From Roseateles amylovorans (GTDB lineage Bacteria; Pseudomonadota; Gammaproteobacteria; Burkholderiales; Burkholderiaceae_C): a DNA stretch of 64,000 nucleotides. Location: assembly GCF_025398155.2 (NCBI RefSeq), contig NZ_CP104562.2, positions 62,001 to 126,000 on the forward strand. The letters are read 5' to 3'. Made by a program: the position numbers and the translations under genes. The notes below the pieces were generated by a model, which saw only the letters and a list, made by a program, of their open reading frames with translations, did no database searches and was not told the DNA's origin. Of the stretch, positions 1 through 8,944 are shown piece after piece (the first letter of the stretch is position 1; each line of letters starts with the position of its first letter).

Positions 1-1
1 C

Positions 2-193
2 CTGGGGGTGAGCGCGATCGGCTCGATCTCGGTCCCCTTGTCGTCGACCTCCGAATCGCTGGTGAAGGTCGCCTCGGAAACCATCCCCGCCGGCCAGTTC
101 TACGACCGCTTCTTTGCCCTCATGCAGCGGCTGTTGAAGGACCAGAGCGGCGGCACTCCGGAATCCTTCGGCGGCGGCGGCGGGAATCCATGA
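2..193 (+). CDS. C-terminal end of an unrecognised protein (5' truncated)
   Basis: The reading frame is open from the first bases of the window and ends at a TGA, so this is the last 63 or so codons of a gene that begins upstream. It encodes a mixed helical stretch around FYDRFFALMQRLLKDQ and ends in a glycine-rich tail (GGGGG). I do not recognise the family. An internal GTG at base 8 could be a start, but no ribosome binding site can be checked there. It converges on the peptidase gene that follows, with a shared hairpin between them. Confidence 0.5.
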   Translation: MGVSAIGSISVPLSSTSESLVKVASETIPAGQFYDRFFALMQRLLKDQSGGTPESFGGGGGNP

Positions 194-216
194 AAAAGGC
201 GTCCCGCAGGACGCCT
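194..216 (-). terminator. Rho-independent terminator of the dcp gene
   Basis: An 8-bp perfect stem (AGGCGTCC / GGACGCCT, loop CGCA) is followed on the minus strand by TTTTT. It lies 31 bases past the stop of the minus-strand peptidase gene and is read correctly in that direction. On the plus strand the stem is followed only by GGTTG, so its use by the gene ending at 193 is less likely. Confidence 0.75.
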
Positions 217-246
217 GGTTGAGCCTGCGCAATCGCGCACTCGACC

Positions 247-2523
247 TTACTTTGTCGCCGCCTTCTCGGCGCTCTTCACACGGTCCTTGGCCGCATCTTT
301 GGACGCAGCGGTGGCCGATGGCTTGCCCGCGGCGCTGGACGCGCCCTTGGATGGCTTCTTGTCGGTGTCGAGCACCAAGCCGCGACGCTGCAGCAGCGGC
401 TGGATCTGCGGCTCGTGGCCGACCAGGCTGCGGAACAGCGTGATGGCATCCTGGCTGCCGCCTTGGGACAGCAGCTTGGCGCGGAAGGCATCGCCCAGCT
501 CGCGCTTGAGCCCGCCGTTGGCCTTGAACCACTGCACCGTGTTGGCGTCCAGCACCTCGGACCACACATAGGCGTAATAGCCTGCCGCGTAGCCGCCCAT
601 GATGTGGCTGAAGTAAGGCGTGCGATAACGCGGCGGCACGGCGGCGTAGTCATAACCTTCCTCGCGCAGGACCTGGCTCTCAAAGGCCATCACCCGGTCG
701 GCGGCCGGAATCTGCTCCAGCGCCAGTTGGTGCCAGCGCTGGTCCAGCATCGCCGCGCTGAGGTACTCGGTGGTGGCAAAGCCCTGGTTGAACTGCTTGG
801 CCGCCAGCACCTTGTCCAGCAGCGCGCGGGGCATCGGCTCGCCGGTCTTGTAGTGCTTGGCATAGTTGGCCAGGATGCTGGGCCAGTCGGCCCACATCTC
901 GTTGACCTGCGACGGATATTCGACAAAGTCGCGCGGCACGCGGGTGCCGGCCATGCTGGGATAACGCACGTTCGAGAACATGCCGTGCAGCGCATGGCCG
1001 AACTCATGGAACATGGTGTTCACCTCGTCCCAGGTCAGCAGCGTGGGCTTGCCATCCGCCGGCTTGGGAATGTTGAGGTGATTGGCCACGACCGGCTTCT
1101 GGTCCATCAGACCGCTCTGGTCGACATACGCATTCATCCACGCACCACCGCGCTTGGACGGACGGGCGTACATGTCGGCGATGAAGATCGCCAGCTGCGA
1201 GCCGTCGGCATTGAAGACGTCGTAGACCAGCACGTCGGGGTGGTAGACGGGCAGGTCGTGGCGCTCCTTGAAGCGCAGGCCGTACAGCTGGCCGGCGGCA
1301 TAGAACACGCCGTTCTCCAGCACGTTCTTCATCTCGAAGTAGGGCTTGAGCTGGGACTCGTCAAAGCCGTACTTCGCCGCGCGCACCTTCTCGCTGTAGA
1401 AGCTCCAGTCCCAGGCCGCGACCTGGAAGCTCGGCTGGCCCTTGGCGGCCTGCTCCTTGTCGACCATCGCCTGCAGCTCGGCGCCTTCGCGACGTGCCGA
1501 GGCCACTGCAGCAGGCGCCAGCTGGCGCAGCATCGCGTTGACGGCCTGCGGGGTCTGAGCGGTCTCGTCCTTCAGCACGAAGTCGGCATGGGTGGCGAAG
1601 CCCAGCAGCCGGGCGCGTTCGGCGCGCAAGGTCACCACGCGCGACACCAGGGCGGTGTTGTCGAAGGCATTGCCGCGGCTGCCGCGTGCGATCGAGGTGG
1701 TGTAGATCCGCTCGCGCAGGGCCCGGTTCTCCAACTGCGTCAGGGCCGGCTGGCCGGTGGTGTTGAGCAGGGCGATGACGTACTTGCCCTCCAGGCCACG
1801 CGCCTTGGCGGCCGCGGCGGCGGCGGAGATCTGCTCCTCGCTCAGACCGGCGAGCGCCTCCACCGAGTCCACCACCACGGCGGAATCATTGACCTCGGAC
1901 AGCACGTTCTGGTTGAAGCGGGCGCCCAGTCCGGCCAGTTCGGCGTTGATCGCCTTCATGCGGGATTTGCCGGCCTCGTCCAGCTTGGCGCCGGCGCGGA
2001 TCAGGTTGTTGTAGTAGCGCTCGACCAGGCGCTGCTCCTGGGCACCCAGATTCAGGCTGGCCCGGCGCTGGTAGAGCGACTCGATGCGGGCAAACAGCTT
2101 CGGATTGAGCGAGATCGCATCCCGATGGGCCGACAGCCGCGTGGCGTAGTCGGCCTGCAGCTTCAGCCGCGCGGGATTGGCGTCCGCACCCAGCAGGCTG
2201 AAGAGCAGCGTGCTGGCGCGACCCAGGGTGCTTCCGCCGCGCTCCAGCGCGACGATGGTGTTCTCGAAGGTTGCCGGCTCGGGGTTGTCGGCAATCGTGG
2301 CCACTTCCGCCAGTTGCTCCGTCATGCCCTGGTCCAGCGCCGGACCGATGTCGGCGTCGCGGATCTTGTCGAACGGGGGATAGCGCAGCGGCAGCGGGCT
2401 GGGTGTCAGCAGCGCATTGGCGGTGGCGGGCACCGGGGCCGAGGCCGCGGTGGCGGCGGTGGTCTGCGCCAGCACCGGCGCAGCAAGGGCCAGGGTGGCG
2501 GCCAGGACGAAGGGAATCCTCAT
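247..2523 (-). CDS. dcp: M3-family peptidyl-dipeptidase (Dcp), exported form
   Basis: Zinc metallopeptidase of family M3, which releases dipeptides from the C-termini of peptides. The protein is 758 residues. The start ATG at 2523 was chosen because it gives a clean signal peptide (MRIPFVLAATLALAAPVLAQ), which implies periplasmic location; the longer upstream open frame has no such feature. The catalytic motif HEFGH has His506, Glu507 and His510, and Glu535 in the following PRDFVE segment is the expected third zinc ligand. The stretch PRYRTPYFSHIMGGYAAGYYAY is the substrate-binding tyrosine-glycine region typical of Dcp. The last 40 or so residues are a lysine-alanine-serine-rich tail absent from the enteric enzyme. 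It is a single gene with its own terminator. Confidence 0.93.
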   Translation of the reverse strand: MRIPFVLAATLALAAPVLAQTTAATAASAPVPATANALLTPSPLPLRYPPFDKIRDADIGPALDQGMTEQLAEVATIADNPEPATFENTIVALERGGSTLGRASTLLFSLLGADANPARLKLQADYATRLSAHRDAISLNPKLFARIESLYQRRASLNLGAQEQRLVERYYNNLIRAGAKLDEAGKSRMKAINAELAGLGARFNQNVLSEVNDSAVVVDSVEALAGLSEEQISAAAAAAKARGLEGKYVIALLNTTGQPALTQLENRALRERIYTTSIARGSRGNAFDNTALVSRVVTLRAERARLLGFATHADFVLKDETAQTPQAVNAMLRQLAPAAVASARREGAELQAMVDKEQAAKGQPSFQVAAWDWSFYSEKVRAAKYGFDESQLKPYFEMKNVLENGVFYAAGQLYGLRFKERHDLPVYHPDVLVYDVFNADGSQLAIFIADMYARPSKRGGAWMNAYVDQSGLMDQKPVVANHLNIPKPADGKPTLLTWDEVNTMFHEFGHALHGMFSNVRYPSMAGTRVPRDFVEYPSQVNEMWADWPSILANYAKHYKTGEPMPRALLDKVLAAKQFNQGFATTEYLSAAMLDQRWHQLALEQIPAADRVMAFESQVLREEGYDYAAVPPRYRTPYFSHIMGGYAAGYYAYVWSEVLDANTVQWFKANGGLKRELGDAFRAKLLSQGGSQDAITLFRSLVGHEPQIQPLLQRRGLVLDTDKKPSKGASSAAGKPSATAASKDAAKDRVKSAEKAATK

Positions 2524-2815
2524 GGGAAGCGGCCCGCCGGAGCGGGGCAGTCTGGGGGACAAGGCCGCGAGCCTAGCCCATCGGCGTCGGATTGCCGAAC
2601 GGCATGGGCGCGGTCCGCCCCTCACCGGCCTGGAAAGCGCCCCCCGTGCGCGCCGCCTCACTGTCTCGTCGACGGACCTCGGGGTAACCCTGAGACGCAC
2701 GCTGCCGGCGGTCGGGTCTCGACGCGCGGAGCGGCCATCGGCGGCGGGACGCATTAGCATCGGCACGCATTGCCGGACCCCTCGGTCCCGCGCGCCATCT
2801 GCGAGGTTTCTTCCC

Positions 2816-3892
2816 ATGTCCCACATCGGCTCCGTGGCCGCTGCGGCCAGCGACGCCGCGCGCCCCTTGCGCACCTTCCAATGGGCGCTGATCGGGCCCG
2901 GCTCGATCGCCCATCGATTCGCCGAGGCGGTCACCCGTCTCGACGGCTGCCGGCTGCATGCGGTCTGCGGCCGCGATGCCCACCGCACCCAGCAGTTCGC
3001 CGATCGCTGGTCCCAGCCCGGCGACACCGCGGTGCAGGCGCACACCGATCCGGCCGCGGTGATGAATGATCCGGCGGTGGACGGGGTCTACATCGCCACG
3101 CCGCATGGACAGCATTTCGAGTACGCGCTGGCCGCTCTGCAGGCCGGCAAGCCGGTGCTGTGCGAGAAGTCGCTGGTGCCCAATCAGGCGATGGGGCAGC
3201 GGCTGGTGGACGTGGCCCGGGAGCGGCGGATCTTCCTGATGGAGGCGGTCTGGACCCGCTTCCTGCCGCTGTACCGTGATCTGGCCGTATGGCTGCGCGA
3301 GGGCCGCATCGGGGCCTTGCGCGGATTGCAGTCGAGCTTCTGCTTCCCCGCCCCGTATGACCCCGATGGCCGCCTGTTCAACCCGGCGCTGGCCGGCGGC
3401 GCCTTGCTCGATGTCGGCATCTACAACCTCACCGCGACCCGCTGGGTGCTGCAGCAAGCCTATGGCCAGGTGCCGCCGCTGCAGGACCTCCAGTTGAGCG
3501 CGGTGCTGGCGCCGACGGGGGTGGACAGCCGGCTGTCGGTGTCGATGGATTTCGGCGGGGGCCTGGTGTCGCAGTTCATCTGCGGCATCGACACCGCCGC
3601 CCCCAACACCCTGCAAGTGATGGGCGAGACTGGCAGCATCGTGCTGCCGAAGACCTTCTGGCAGGCCACCCAGGCGGTGCTGCAACCGGCGCGAGGTCCT
3701 GCCGAAACCCTGGAGCGCCCGTTCGAGATCAACGGCTTCGAGAACGAGATCCGTGAAGCGATGCGCTGCGTGCGCGCGGGCGAGATCGAAAGCCCGATCA
3801 TTCCCCATGACGAGACCCTGGCGGTGCTGGGCTGGATGGACCGCATCCGCGCCATGGCCAGGGTCAGGTATCCGTTCGACGATCCTCAGTGA
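2816..3892 (+). CDS. Gfo/Idh/MocA-family NAD(P)-dependent oxidoreductase
   Basis: A 358-residue protein with an N-terminal Rossmann fold: ALIGPGSIAHRFAEAV near residue 25 is the dinucleotide-binding loop. The family hallmark EKP appears as EKS (CEKSLVPNQ), followed by the C-terminal GFO_IDH_MocA alpha/beta domain with GGALLDVGIYNL. Members oxidise or reduce sugars, inositols or trans-dihydrodiols; the closest general look is the dihydrodiol-dehydrogenase-like group, but the substrate cannot be read from sequence. The start ATG at 2816 leaves about 25 residues before the fold; no strong ribosome binding site is visible. A glutathione transferase gene follows 65 bases downstream on the same strand. 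Confidence 0.85.
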   Translation: MSHIGSVAAAASDAARPLRTFQWALIGPGSIAHRFAEAVTRLDGCRLHAVCGRDAHRTQQFADRWSQPGDTAVQAHTDPAAVMNDPAVDGVYIATPHGQHFEYALAALQAGKPVLCEKSLVPNQAMGQRLVDVARERRIFLMEAVWTRFLPLYRDLAVWLREGRIGALRGLQSSFCFPAPYDPDGRLFNPALAGGALLDVGIYNLTATRWVLQQAYGQVPPLQDLQLSAVLAPTGVDSRLSVSMDFGGGLVSQFICGIDTAAPNTLQVMGETGSIVLPKTFWQATQAVLQPARGPAETLERPFEINGFENEIREAMRCVRAGEIESPIIPHDETLAVLGWMDRIRAMARVRYPFDDPQ

Positions 3893-3957
3893 GACCGGCG
3901 GCGGACGACGACTGTCCTCGCCTTCCCCGTCACCTTTCACCCGACAGAGGTCCCGCC

Positions 3958-4599
3958 ATGCAGCTCATCGGCATGCTTGATTCCCCCTACGTCCGCCGCA
4001 CCGCGATCGCGATGCTGCTCCTGGGCCTGCGCTTTGAGCACCGATCGCTGTCGGTGTTCCGGACCTTCGATGCATTCAGCCAGATCAATCCGGTGGTCAA
4101 GGCCCCGACGCTGGTCTGTGACGACGGCACGGTGCTGATGGATTCGACGCTGATCCTGCAGTATGCGCAGTCCCTGTCGCCGGGGCGCCTGCTGCTCCCG
4201 CCCAGCGATCCCAACCTGCGACGCGCGCTGCGATTGATCGGACTGGCGCTGGCCGTCTGCGACAAGAGCGTACAGGCGGTCTATGAGCAGGCTTTGCGAC
4301 CCGAGGACAAGCAGCACGAACCCTGGCTGGCTCGGGTGACGACGCAGTTGGGCACTGCCTTGTTGGAACTGGAGGCGGAGCTGAAGAAGGCGCCGCTGTC
4401 CGCGCAGCGCGACACGATCGGGCTGGCCGGCGTGAGCATCGGCGTGGCGTGGACGTTTGTTCGCCAGAGCGTGCCGGAGCGGCTGCCGGAGCTGTCCCGG
4501 TTGCCGACCTTGGTGGCCTATGCGCAGGCGGTCGAGCAGTTGCCGGAGTTCCGGGCGGCCCCGCATGGGGACGGCGAGGTGGCGCCGGTCGACGGCTGA
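3958..4599 (+). CDS. Glutathione S-transferase family protein
   Basis: A 213-residue protein with an N-terminal thioredoxin-fold GST domain (MQLIGMLDSPYVRRTAIAMLLLGL) and a helical C-terminal domain. Ser9 in DSPYVRR is in the place of the catalytic serine of bacterial GSTs. NPVVKAPTLVCDDG supplies the cis-proline (KAPTL), and LMDSTLILQY carries the glutathione gamma-glutamyl contact (DS). It probably conjugates or reduces electrophiles using glutathione in the cytoplasm; the substrate is unknown. Its ATG lies 65 bases after the oxidoreductase stop, so the two may be co-transcribed. Confidence 0.88.
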   Translation: MQLIGMLDSPYVRRTAIAMLLLGLRFEHRSLSVFRTFDAFSQINPVVKAPTLVCDDGTVLMDSTLILQYAQSLSPGRLLLPPSDPNLRRALRLIGLALAVCDKSVQAVYEQALRPEDKQHEPWLARVTTQLGTALLELEAELKKAPLSAQRDTIGLAGVSIGVAWTFVRQSVPERLPELSRLPTLVAYAQAVEQLPEFRAAPHGDGEVAPVDG

Positions 4600-4606
4600 A
4601 AGAACA

Positions 4607-4630
4607 ACGCCGCGGACGAAGCCGCGGCGT
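4607..4630 (+). terminator. GC-rich hairpin after the GST gene
   Basis: A perfect 9-bp stem (ACGCCGCGG / CCGCGGCGT) with a 6-base loop starts 8 bases after the GST stop. There is no following T-run, so it may act as a weak or factor-assisted terminator. It lies between convergent genes. Confidence 0.4.
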
Positions 4631-4741
4631 GGCAGGGACCGAGTAGGTCCCCGGGGCGCTGTCCTTCGGACAGACACCCAAGTCGATGCGTCGGACCTGA
4701 CGCGACCCGGGGCCCAGTCGGCGGGAGGGCTCTGGGACCTC

Positions 4742-5131
4742 TCAGGCGGCGACCATGCCGGTCTTGGGCAGTCGCTTGATCAACACATGCAGTACGCCTG
4801 CGATCACCAGCAGCACCAGCAGGCCGATGCCCCAGGTGCCCCAGACCAGCGGCACCAGCCAGCCGATCAGCGAGCCCGCCAGCGGCGCGCCGGAGCCGGC
4901 CATCTCCAGCAGCCATTGGGTCAGGCCCTGCACCATCGTCACCAGCCCGGTATCAACGAAGGGCTCCAACCAGACCGGCAACTTGAAGCTGACCGCCGTT
5001 TGGCCCAGCTCGGTGACGCGACCGGTGGAGAGTGCCTCCACCGTCCATCGCACCACCGCAGCCGTGGCCCAGGCCAGGCCGCTCCACAGCAGGGCCAGCA
5101 CGCCGGTCACCGCCCACAGGAAGGTGGTCAT
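4742..5131 (-). CDS. Small hydrophobic membrane protein, function unknown
   Basis: A 129-residue protein with a hydrophobic N-terminal segment (residues 3-27), an amphipathic middle containing WLEPFVDTGLVTMVQGLTQWL, and a C-terminal pair of hydrophobic segments around residues 85-118, ending in a short basic tail (HVLIKRLPKTG). I do not recognise a named family. Its ATG shares one base with the TGA of the Bax-inhibitor-1 gene (TGATG), so the two are almost certainly translationally coupled and may act together in the inner membrane. Confidence 0.75.
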   Translation of the reverse strand: MTTFLWAVTGVLALLWSGLAWATAAVVRWTVEALSTGRVTELGQTAVSFKLPVWLEPFVDTGLVTMVQGLTQWLLEMAGSGAPLAGSLIGWLVPLVWGTWGIGLLVLLVIAGVLHVLIKRLPKTGMVAA

Positions 5132-5844
5132 CAGTCGTCGCTGCTGCCAGCGAAGCCGAAGATGCTCAGCAGGCTGGTGAACAGGTTGAACAGCGACACG
5201 AACAGGCTGACCGTCGCCATCACATAGTTGCGCTCACCACCGTTCACGATCGAGCTGGTGTGGAACAGGATCATGCCCACCGACAGCAGCGCCACCACAC
5301 CCGAGACCACCATCGACAGCAACGGCAGCTGGAAGAACAGGTTGGCCAGCGACGCCAGGATCGCGATGATCATGCCGGCGAACAGGAATCCGCCCATGAA
5401 GCTGAAGTCCTTCTTCGTGGCCAGCACATAGGCCGACAGGACGAGGAAGGTGCCGCCGGTGGTGCCCAGCGCCAGCGCGATGGTGTTGGCGCCGCCCGGC
5501 AGGTTCAGGATGGCACTCAGCAAGGGGCCGAGCGTGTAGCCCATGAAGCCGGTCAGGGCGAACACCAGCGGCACCGCCGCCCCGCTGTTCTGGGTCTTGT
5601 GGATCGCAAACAGCAGGCCGAAGTAGCCGATCAGCGTCAGGATCATGCCCGGCGCGGGCAGGCGGTAGGCCACCGCTGCCGCCGCCACCGCGCCGCTGAA
5701 CAGCAGCGTCATGGCCAGCAGCGCATAGGTGTTGCGCAGCACCCGTGCCACGTCGGCACGCTGGGAGAAGACGGACGCGCCGCCCGAGGCGGTCACAGGC
5801 GTCCAGGTCGTGGGGGACGCCGAGGGTCGTTGGTAGTCGCTCAT
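5131..5844 (-). CDS. Bax inhibitor-1/YccA-family integral membrane protein
   Basis: A 237-residue protein with a soluble N-terminus (MSDYQRPSASP) and seven predicted hydrophobic segments, starting at YALLAMTLLFSGAVAAAAVAY. The family includes E. coli YccA and YbhL, inner-membrane proteins; YccA interacts with and restrains the FtsH protease, and others act as pH-sensitive calcium leaks. The conserved central GPLLSAIL and the C-terminal LFNLFTSLLSIFGF are present. It is the first gene of a two-gene minus-strand unit with the small membrane protein. The start follows an AGGAGT-like ribosome binding site on the minus strand. Confidence 0.92.
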   Translation of the reverse strand: MSDYQRPSASPTTWTPVTASGGASVFSQRADVARVLRNTYALLAMTLLFSGAVAAAAVAYRLPAPGMILTLIGYFGLLFAIHKTQNSGAAVPLVFALTGFMGYTLGPLLSAILNLPGGANTIALALGTTGGTFLVLSAYVLATKKDFSFMGGFLFAGMIIAILASLANLFFQLPLLSMVVSGVVALLSVGMILFHTSSIVNGGERNYVMATVSLFVSLFNLFTSLLSIFGFAGSSDD

Positions 5845-5984
5845 GACTGAACTCCTTGAGACGGTGGAACAGGGCGCGGAGACGATGACCTCAGTGCCAT
5901 CACATCATCGCGCGCATGGAAGCCGAACTTACCGGCAATACGACTTCTAAAAAACCAGCTATTAACTCAATTAACCGCTTGTTT

Positions 5985-6944
5985 TTACGAATCGATTTCA
6001 ACCTCGGCGGGATCGTCGACCACGGATGCCGGCGTGAGGGCCGCGCCCGTCAGCCCCCGTCGGTGCGCCAGCAGCGTCGCCACCAAGGGATGGTTCTGTC
6101 CCCGTCGCGAATAGATGCCGTGGACGTCTTCCACCACCTCCGTCTGGCCCAGCAGATGCAGGCCACTCATCATGGAGAGGTCATCCGCGCCCAGTCGGCT
6201 GACCGGAAACACGCCCAGGCCACGGGCCGCAAACACGCTCATCAGGGCGCTGTCCTCGAACTCGCCCACCACATGCGGGCGGATGTGATGCTGTTCGAAC
6301 CAGCGCTCCAGGCCGGCGCGCAGCGAGGCATGCCGAGTGGGCAGCAGGACCGGCAGCGTCTCCAGGTTGTAGGGGAAGGACTTGCCCGGCGCGCGGCGGG
6401 CCCGCTCGATCAGTTCCACCGGTCCCCACCAGTCCACCGACGTGCTGGCCAGCAGCTGGCTGGTGATGCGGAGTGTCGGATTGACGGGGGCTGGCTGGTC
6501 AGTGAGTACTAAATCCAGATGATGCAGCGCCAACTCGCCCAGCAGCTGATCCACCTCGCCTTCATGGCAGACGAGGCGCAGATGCGGGGTTTCCAGCACC
6601 GGTGCCAGCAAGGCATGGGCCGCCAGTTTGGACAGCCCGTCAGACAGGCCGACCGAGAGCCGCACCACCCGTTGGGTGGCGGCTTCATGCACCTCGTGCG
6701 GGACCAGTTGGCCGATCTGGAAGATCTCCTCGGCGCGGGCAAAGGCGGCCTGGCCGGCCTCGGTCAGCACCAGCCCCCGACCTTCCGGCTTGAGCAGTTG
6801 ATGGCCCAGCGAACGCTCGAGCTCGCGCACCTGGGCGCTGATGGTCTGGACCGCCATGCCCAGCCGATCAGCCGCGCGGGCAAAGCCGCCTTCTTTGGCG
6901 ACGACCCAGAAATAGTGCAGGTGGCGGTAGTTCAGCGCAGTCAT
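5985..6944 (-). CDS. nhaR: LysR-family regulator of the NhaR type
   Basis: A 319-residue regulator. Residues 5-63 form the winged helix-turn-helix (NYRHLHYFWVVAKEGGFARAADRLGM then QTISAQVRELERSLGHQLL), followed by a periplasmic-binding-like effector domain. The YFWVVAKEG start and the SFPYNLETLPVLLPT segment are typical of NhaR, which activates sodium/proton antiporter and stress genes in response to sodium or pH. The name rests on these resemblances; no antiporter gene is in the window, so the target is unknown. An inverted repeat lies directly upstream. Confidence 0.85.
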   Translation of the reverse strand: MTALNYRHLHYFWVVAKEGGFARAADRLGMAVQTISAQVRELERSLGHQLLKPEGRGLVLTEAGQAAFARAEEIFQIGQLVPHEVHEAATQRVVRLSVGLSDGLSKLAAHALLAPVLETPHLRLVCHEGEVDQLLGELALHHLDLVLTDQPAPVNPTLRITSQLLASTSVDWWGPVELIERARRAPGKSFPYNLETLPVLLPTRHASLRAGLERWFEQHHIRPHVVGEFEDSALMSVFAARGLGVFPVSRLGADDLSMMSGLHLLGQTEVVEDVHGIYSRRGQNHPLVATLLAHRRGLTGAALTPASVVDDPAEVEIDS

Positions 6945-6981
6945 GAGAGCCTCACGAAAAAACGAACCTGGATGATACTCA

Positions 6982-7000
6982 ACTTCGTTTTATTAGAAGT
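6982..7000. promoter_or_regulatory. Possible LysR-type operator upstream of nhaR
   Basis: ACTTC and GAAGT face each other across 9 AT-rich bases, about 38 bases upstream of the nhaR ATG. This spacing suits a LysR-family autoregulatory site. It lies in the 402-base gap 6945-7346 between nhaR and a small divergent gene; a TTGACA at 7002-7007 could be a -35 element for rightward transcription but has no convincing -10. The rest of the gap (about 7050-7330) is very GC-rich, holds a direct repeat of GGTAGCGGGG (7253, 7281), and shows no gene I can support. Confidence 0.3.
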
Positions 7001-7346
7001 ATTGACAGCCCAATCACCCGAAAAACGGATGGGATTGCTGAGCACTTGTGGGCGCACTCCCCGATTCAGGCAGTCGCTCGATGGCGCAGTCTGGGGACCG
7101 CCTGCTTCAGTTCGTCGCTCAGCGGGGTGGGGAAGGCGCGCTGTTCCGTAGAGTCTGTTTCTGCAACGCCGGGCCGGGCTCATCCCGGGGGCCTACCGGG
7201 CCCCGCCGGCAGGGCGTTGCGCTCGGACAAGGCGTTCCCCCGCCCGCCACACCGGTAGCGGGGGGGGCGTCCACCCTGCAGGTAGCGGGGCTTCACGGCC
7301 CGGGAACGGTGCGCGTCACAACGCTCAGAAGGAAGGAAGCAACACC

Positions 7347-7553
7347 ATGGGATTCGTCGGCCTGATGTTCTGGCTGCTGCTGTTCGTGCTGTGCTGGCCG
7401 CTGGCGCTGCTCGCACTGGTGCTATGGCCGCTGGTGTGGCTGATCACGCTGCCGTTCCGGCTGATCGGGCTCAGCGTGGAGGCTGTCTTCGCGCTGCTGA
7501 AAGCGGTGCTGTTCCTGCCCGCCCGACTGCTGGGCTGGCGCGAGGCGCGCTGA
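7347..7553 (+). CDS. Small very hydrophobic membrane protein
   Basis: A 68-residue protein that is almost entirely hydrophobic: two leucine- and tryptophan-rich membrane segments (residues 3-36 and 39-60) joined by PFRLIG, ending in a positive tail (RLLGWREAR) that predicts a cytoplasmic C-terminus. A strong ribosome binding site (AGGAAGG, about 10 bases before the ATG) and the composition bias support a real gene. I do not recognise the family or its role. Confidence 0.65.
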   Translation: MGFVGLMFWLLLFVLCWPLALLALVLWPLVWLITLPFRLIGLSVEAVFALLKAVLFLPARLLGWREAR

Positions 7554-7674
7554 CACCGGCGGCACGGAACGCTGCAGAGGATGCCTCAGCCGCGCCCGTC
7601 CATGTCGCAAAACGAGGCGGACGGCTCTCCGCCATCGGAGGGCGGAGGGCGGAGGGCGGAGGCGGGCAGCGTCG

Positions 7675-7706
7675 GGGCACGGCGGTCCTCCCGGAGCGCC
7701 GTGCCC
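7675..7706 (-). terminator. Hairpin after the transsulfuration operon
   Basis: A perfect 10-bp stem (GGGCACGGCG / CGCCGTGCCC) with a 12-base loop lies 20 bases past the stop of the gamma-lyase gene. No T-run follows on the minus strand. Just beyond it are three tandem copies of GGAGGGC (7637-7657). Confidence 0.4.
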
Positions 7707-7726
7707 GTCATCGGTTCACAACAACC

Positions 7727-8944
7727 TCAGACCGCGTCCAGGCCCGCCTGCAGGTCGGCGCGCAGGTCCTCGACATCCTCGATGCCGGCAGAGATGCGCA
7801 CCAACGAATCGGTGATGCCGAGCCGCTCACGGGTTTCGAGCGGGATGGACGCATGCGTCATCAGCGCGGGCAGCGAGATCAGGCTCTCCACGCCGCCCAG
7901 GCTCTCCGCCAGCGAGAAGATCTGCACCCGTTCGAGGAACCGTCGCGCGCCAGCCAGGTCGGTGTCCAGCTGGACGCTGATCATGCCGCCACCGCCGCGC
8001 ATCTGCTGCTTGGCGAGGGCCTGCTGGGGATGGCTTTCCAGCCCGGGATAGTGAACCCGCCGGACCTTGGGTTGGCCCTCCAGCCAGCGCGCCAATGTCA
8101 GCGCGCTCTCGTTATGGCGGGCCATGCGCAAGGCCAGCGTCTTCAGTCCGCGCAGCGCGAGGAAGCTGTCGAAGGGTCCCGCGATCGAGCCAATGGCGTT
8201 GTGCAGGAACTCAAGCTGCTCACGCAGCGCCGCCTGGCGCGCCTCGCCGCCCACCACCACCACGCCCGAAATCACATCACTGTGACCGTTGAGGTACTTG
8301 GTGGCGGAGTGCATCACCGCATCAAAGCCCAGCTCCAGCGGACGTTGCGCCCAGGGGCTGGCGAAGGTGTTATCGGCAATGGCGAGCGCCCCATGCGCCC
8401 GCGCGATCCGGGCGACGGCCGCCAGGTCGGTGAGCTTGAGCAAGGGATTGCTGGGCGTCTCGATCCAGATCATCTTGGTCTCGGGACGCAGGGCAGCTCG
8501 CACATTCTCCGGATCACTGCTGTCCACATAGGTGACCTGCAGCCCGGCGCTGCGCTTGCGCACCCGCTCGAACAGGCGATAGCTGCCGCCATACAGGTCG
8601 TCGCCGGCGACGATGTGCGATCCGGCATCCAGCGTGTCCAGCACGGTGGCCATCGCTGCCAGGCCGGAGGAGAACGCATAGCCCTGCACGCCGCTCTCCA
8701 GGCTGGCGATGGCCCGCTCGTAGGCCTGGCGGGTCGGGTTGTGGGTGCGGCCGTATTCATAGCCCTGGTGCACGCCGGGGCTCTGCTGCCGGTAGGTGCT
8801 GGTCGCATAGATCGGCGGCATGACCGCACCAGTCAGCGGATCGGGATGCTGGCCGCCATGGATGGCGCGGGTATCGAAACGCAGCGAGGCGTCGTCGTGG
8901 CCGTGCGCAGCGCCGGCGGTATCGTTCTTGGGAGACTGGCTCAT
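7727..8944 (-). CDS. Cystathionine gamma-lyase / gamma-synthase family PLP enzyme
   Basis: A 405-residue member of the Cys/Met-metabolism PLP family. SATKYLNGHSD carries the Schiff-base lysine, Lys216; EYGRTHNPTR and SSGLAAMAT are the cofactor phosphate-binding segments, and ADNTFASPW holds the aspartate that pairs with the pyridine nitrogen. Family members make or cleave cystathionine. Because the gene overlaps a cystathionine beta-synthase by 4 bases (ATGA), lysis of cystathionine to cysteine, ammonia and 2-oxobutanoate is the likely role, completing reverse transsulfuration. Sequence alone does not separate lyase from synthase. Confidence 0.9.
   Translation of the reverse strand: MSQSPKNDTAGAAHGHDDASLRFDTRAIHGGQHPDPLTGAVMPPIYATSTYRQQSPGVHQGYEYGRTHNPTRQAYERAIASLESGVQGYAFSSGLAAMATVLDTLDAGSHIVAGDDLYGGSYRLFERVRKRSAGLQVTYVDSSDPENVRAALRPETKMIWIETPSNPLLKLTDLAAVARIARAHGALAIADNTFASPWAQRPLELGFDAVMHSATKYLNGHSDVISGVVVVGGEARQAALREQLEFLHNAIGSIAGPFDSFLALRGLKTLALRMARHNESALTLARWLEGQPKVRRVHYPGLESHPQQALAKQQMRGGGGMISVQLDTDLAGARRFLERVQIFSLAESLGGVESLISLPALMTHASIPLETRERLGITDSLVRISAGIEDVEDLRADLQAGLDAV

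Noticed and set aside
415..2757. A 780-codon open frame opposite dcp, and similar long ones opposite cbs (8962-10386) and spoVR (53662-55368)
   Set aside because: Each is complementary to a gene with clear family motifs and is rich in His, Gln, Arg and Gly, as expected for antisense frames.
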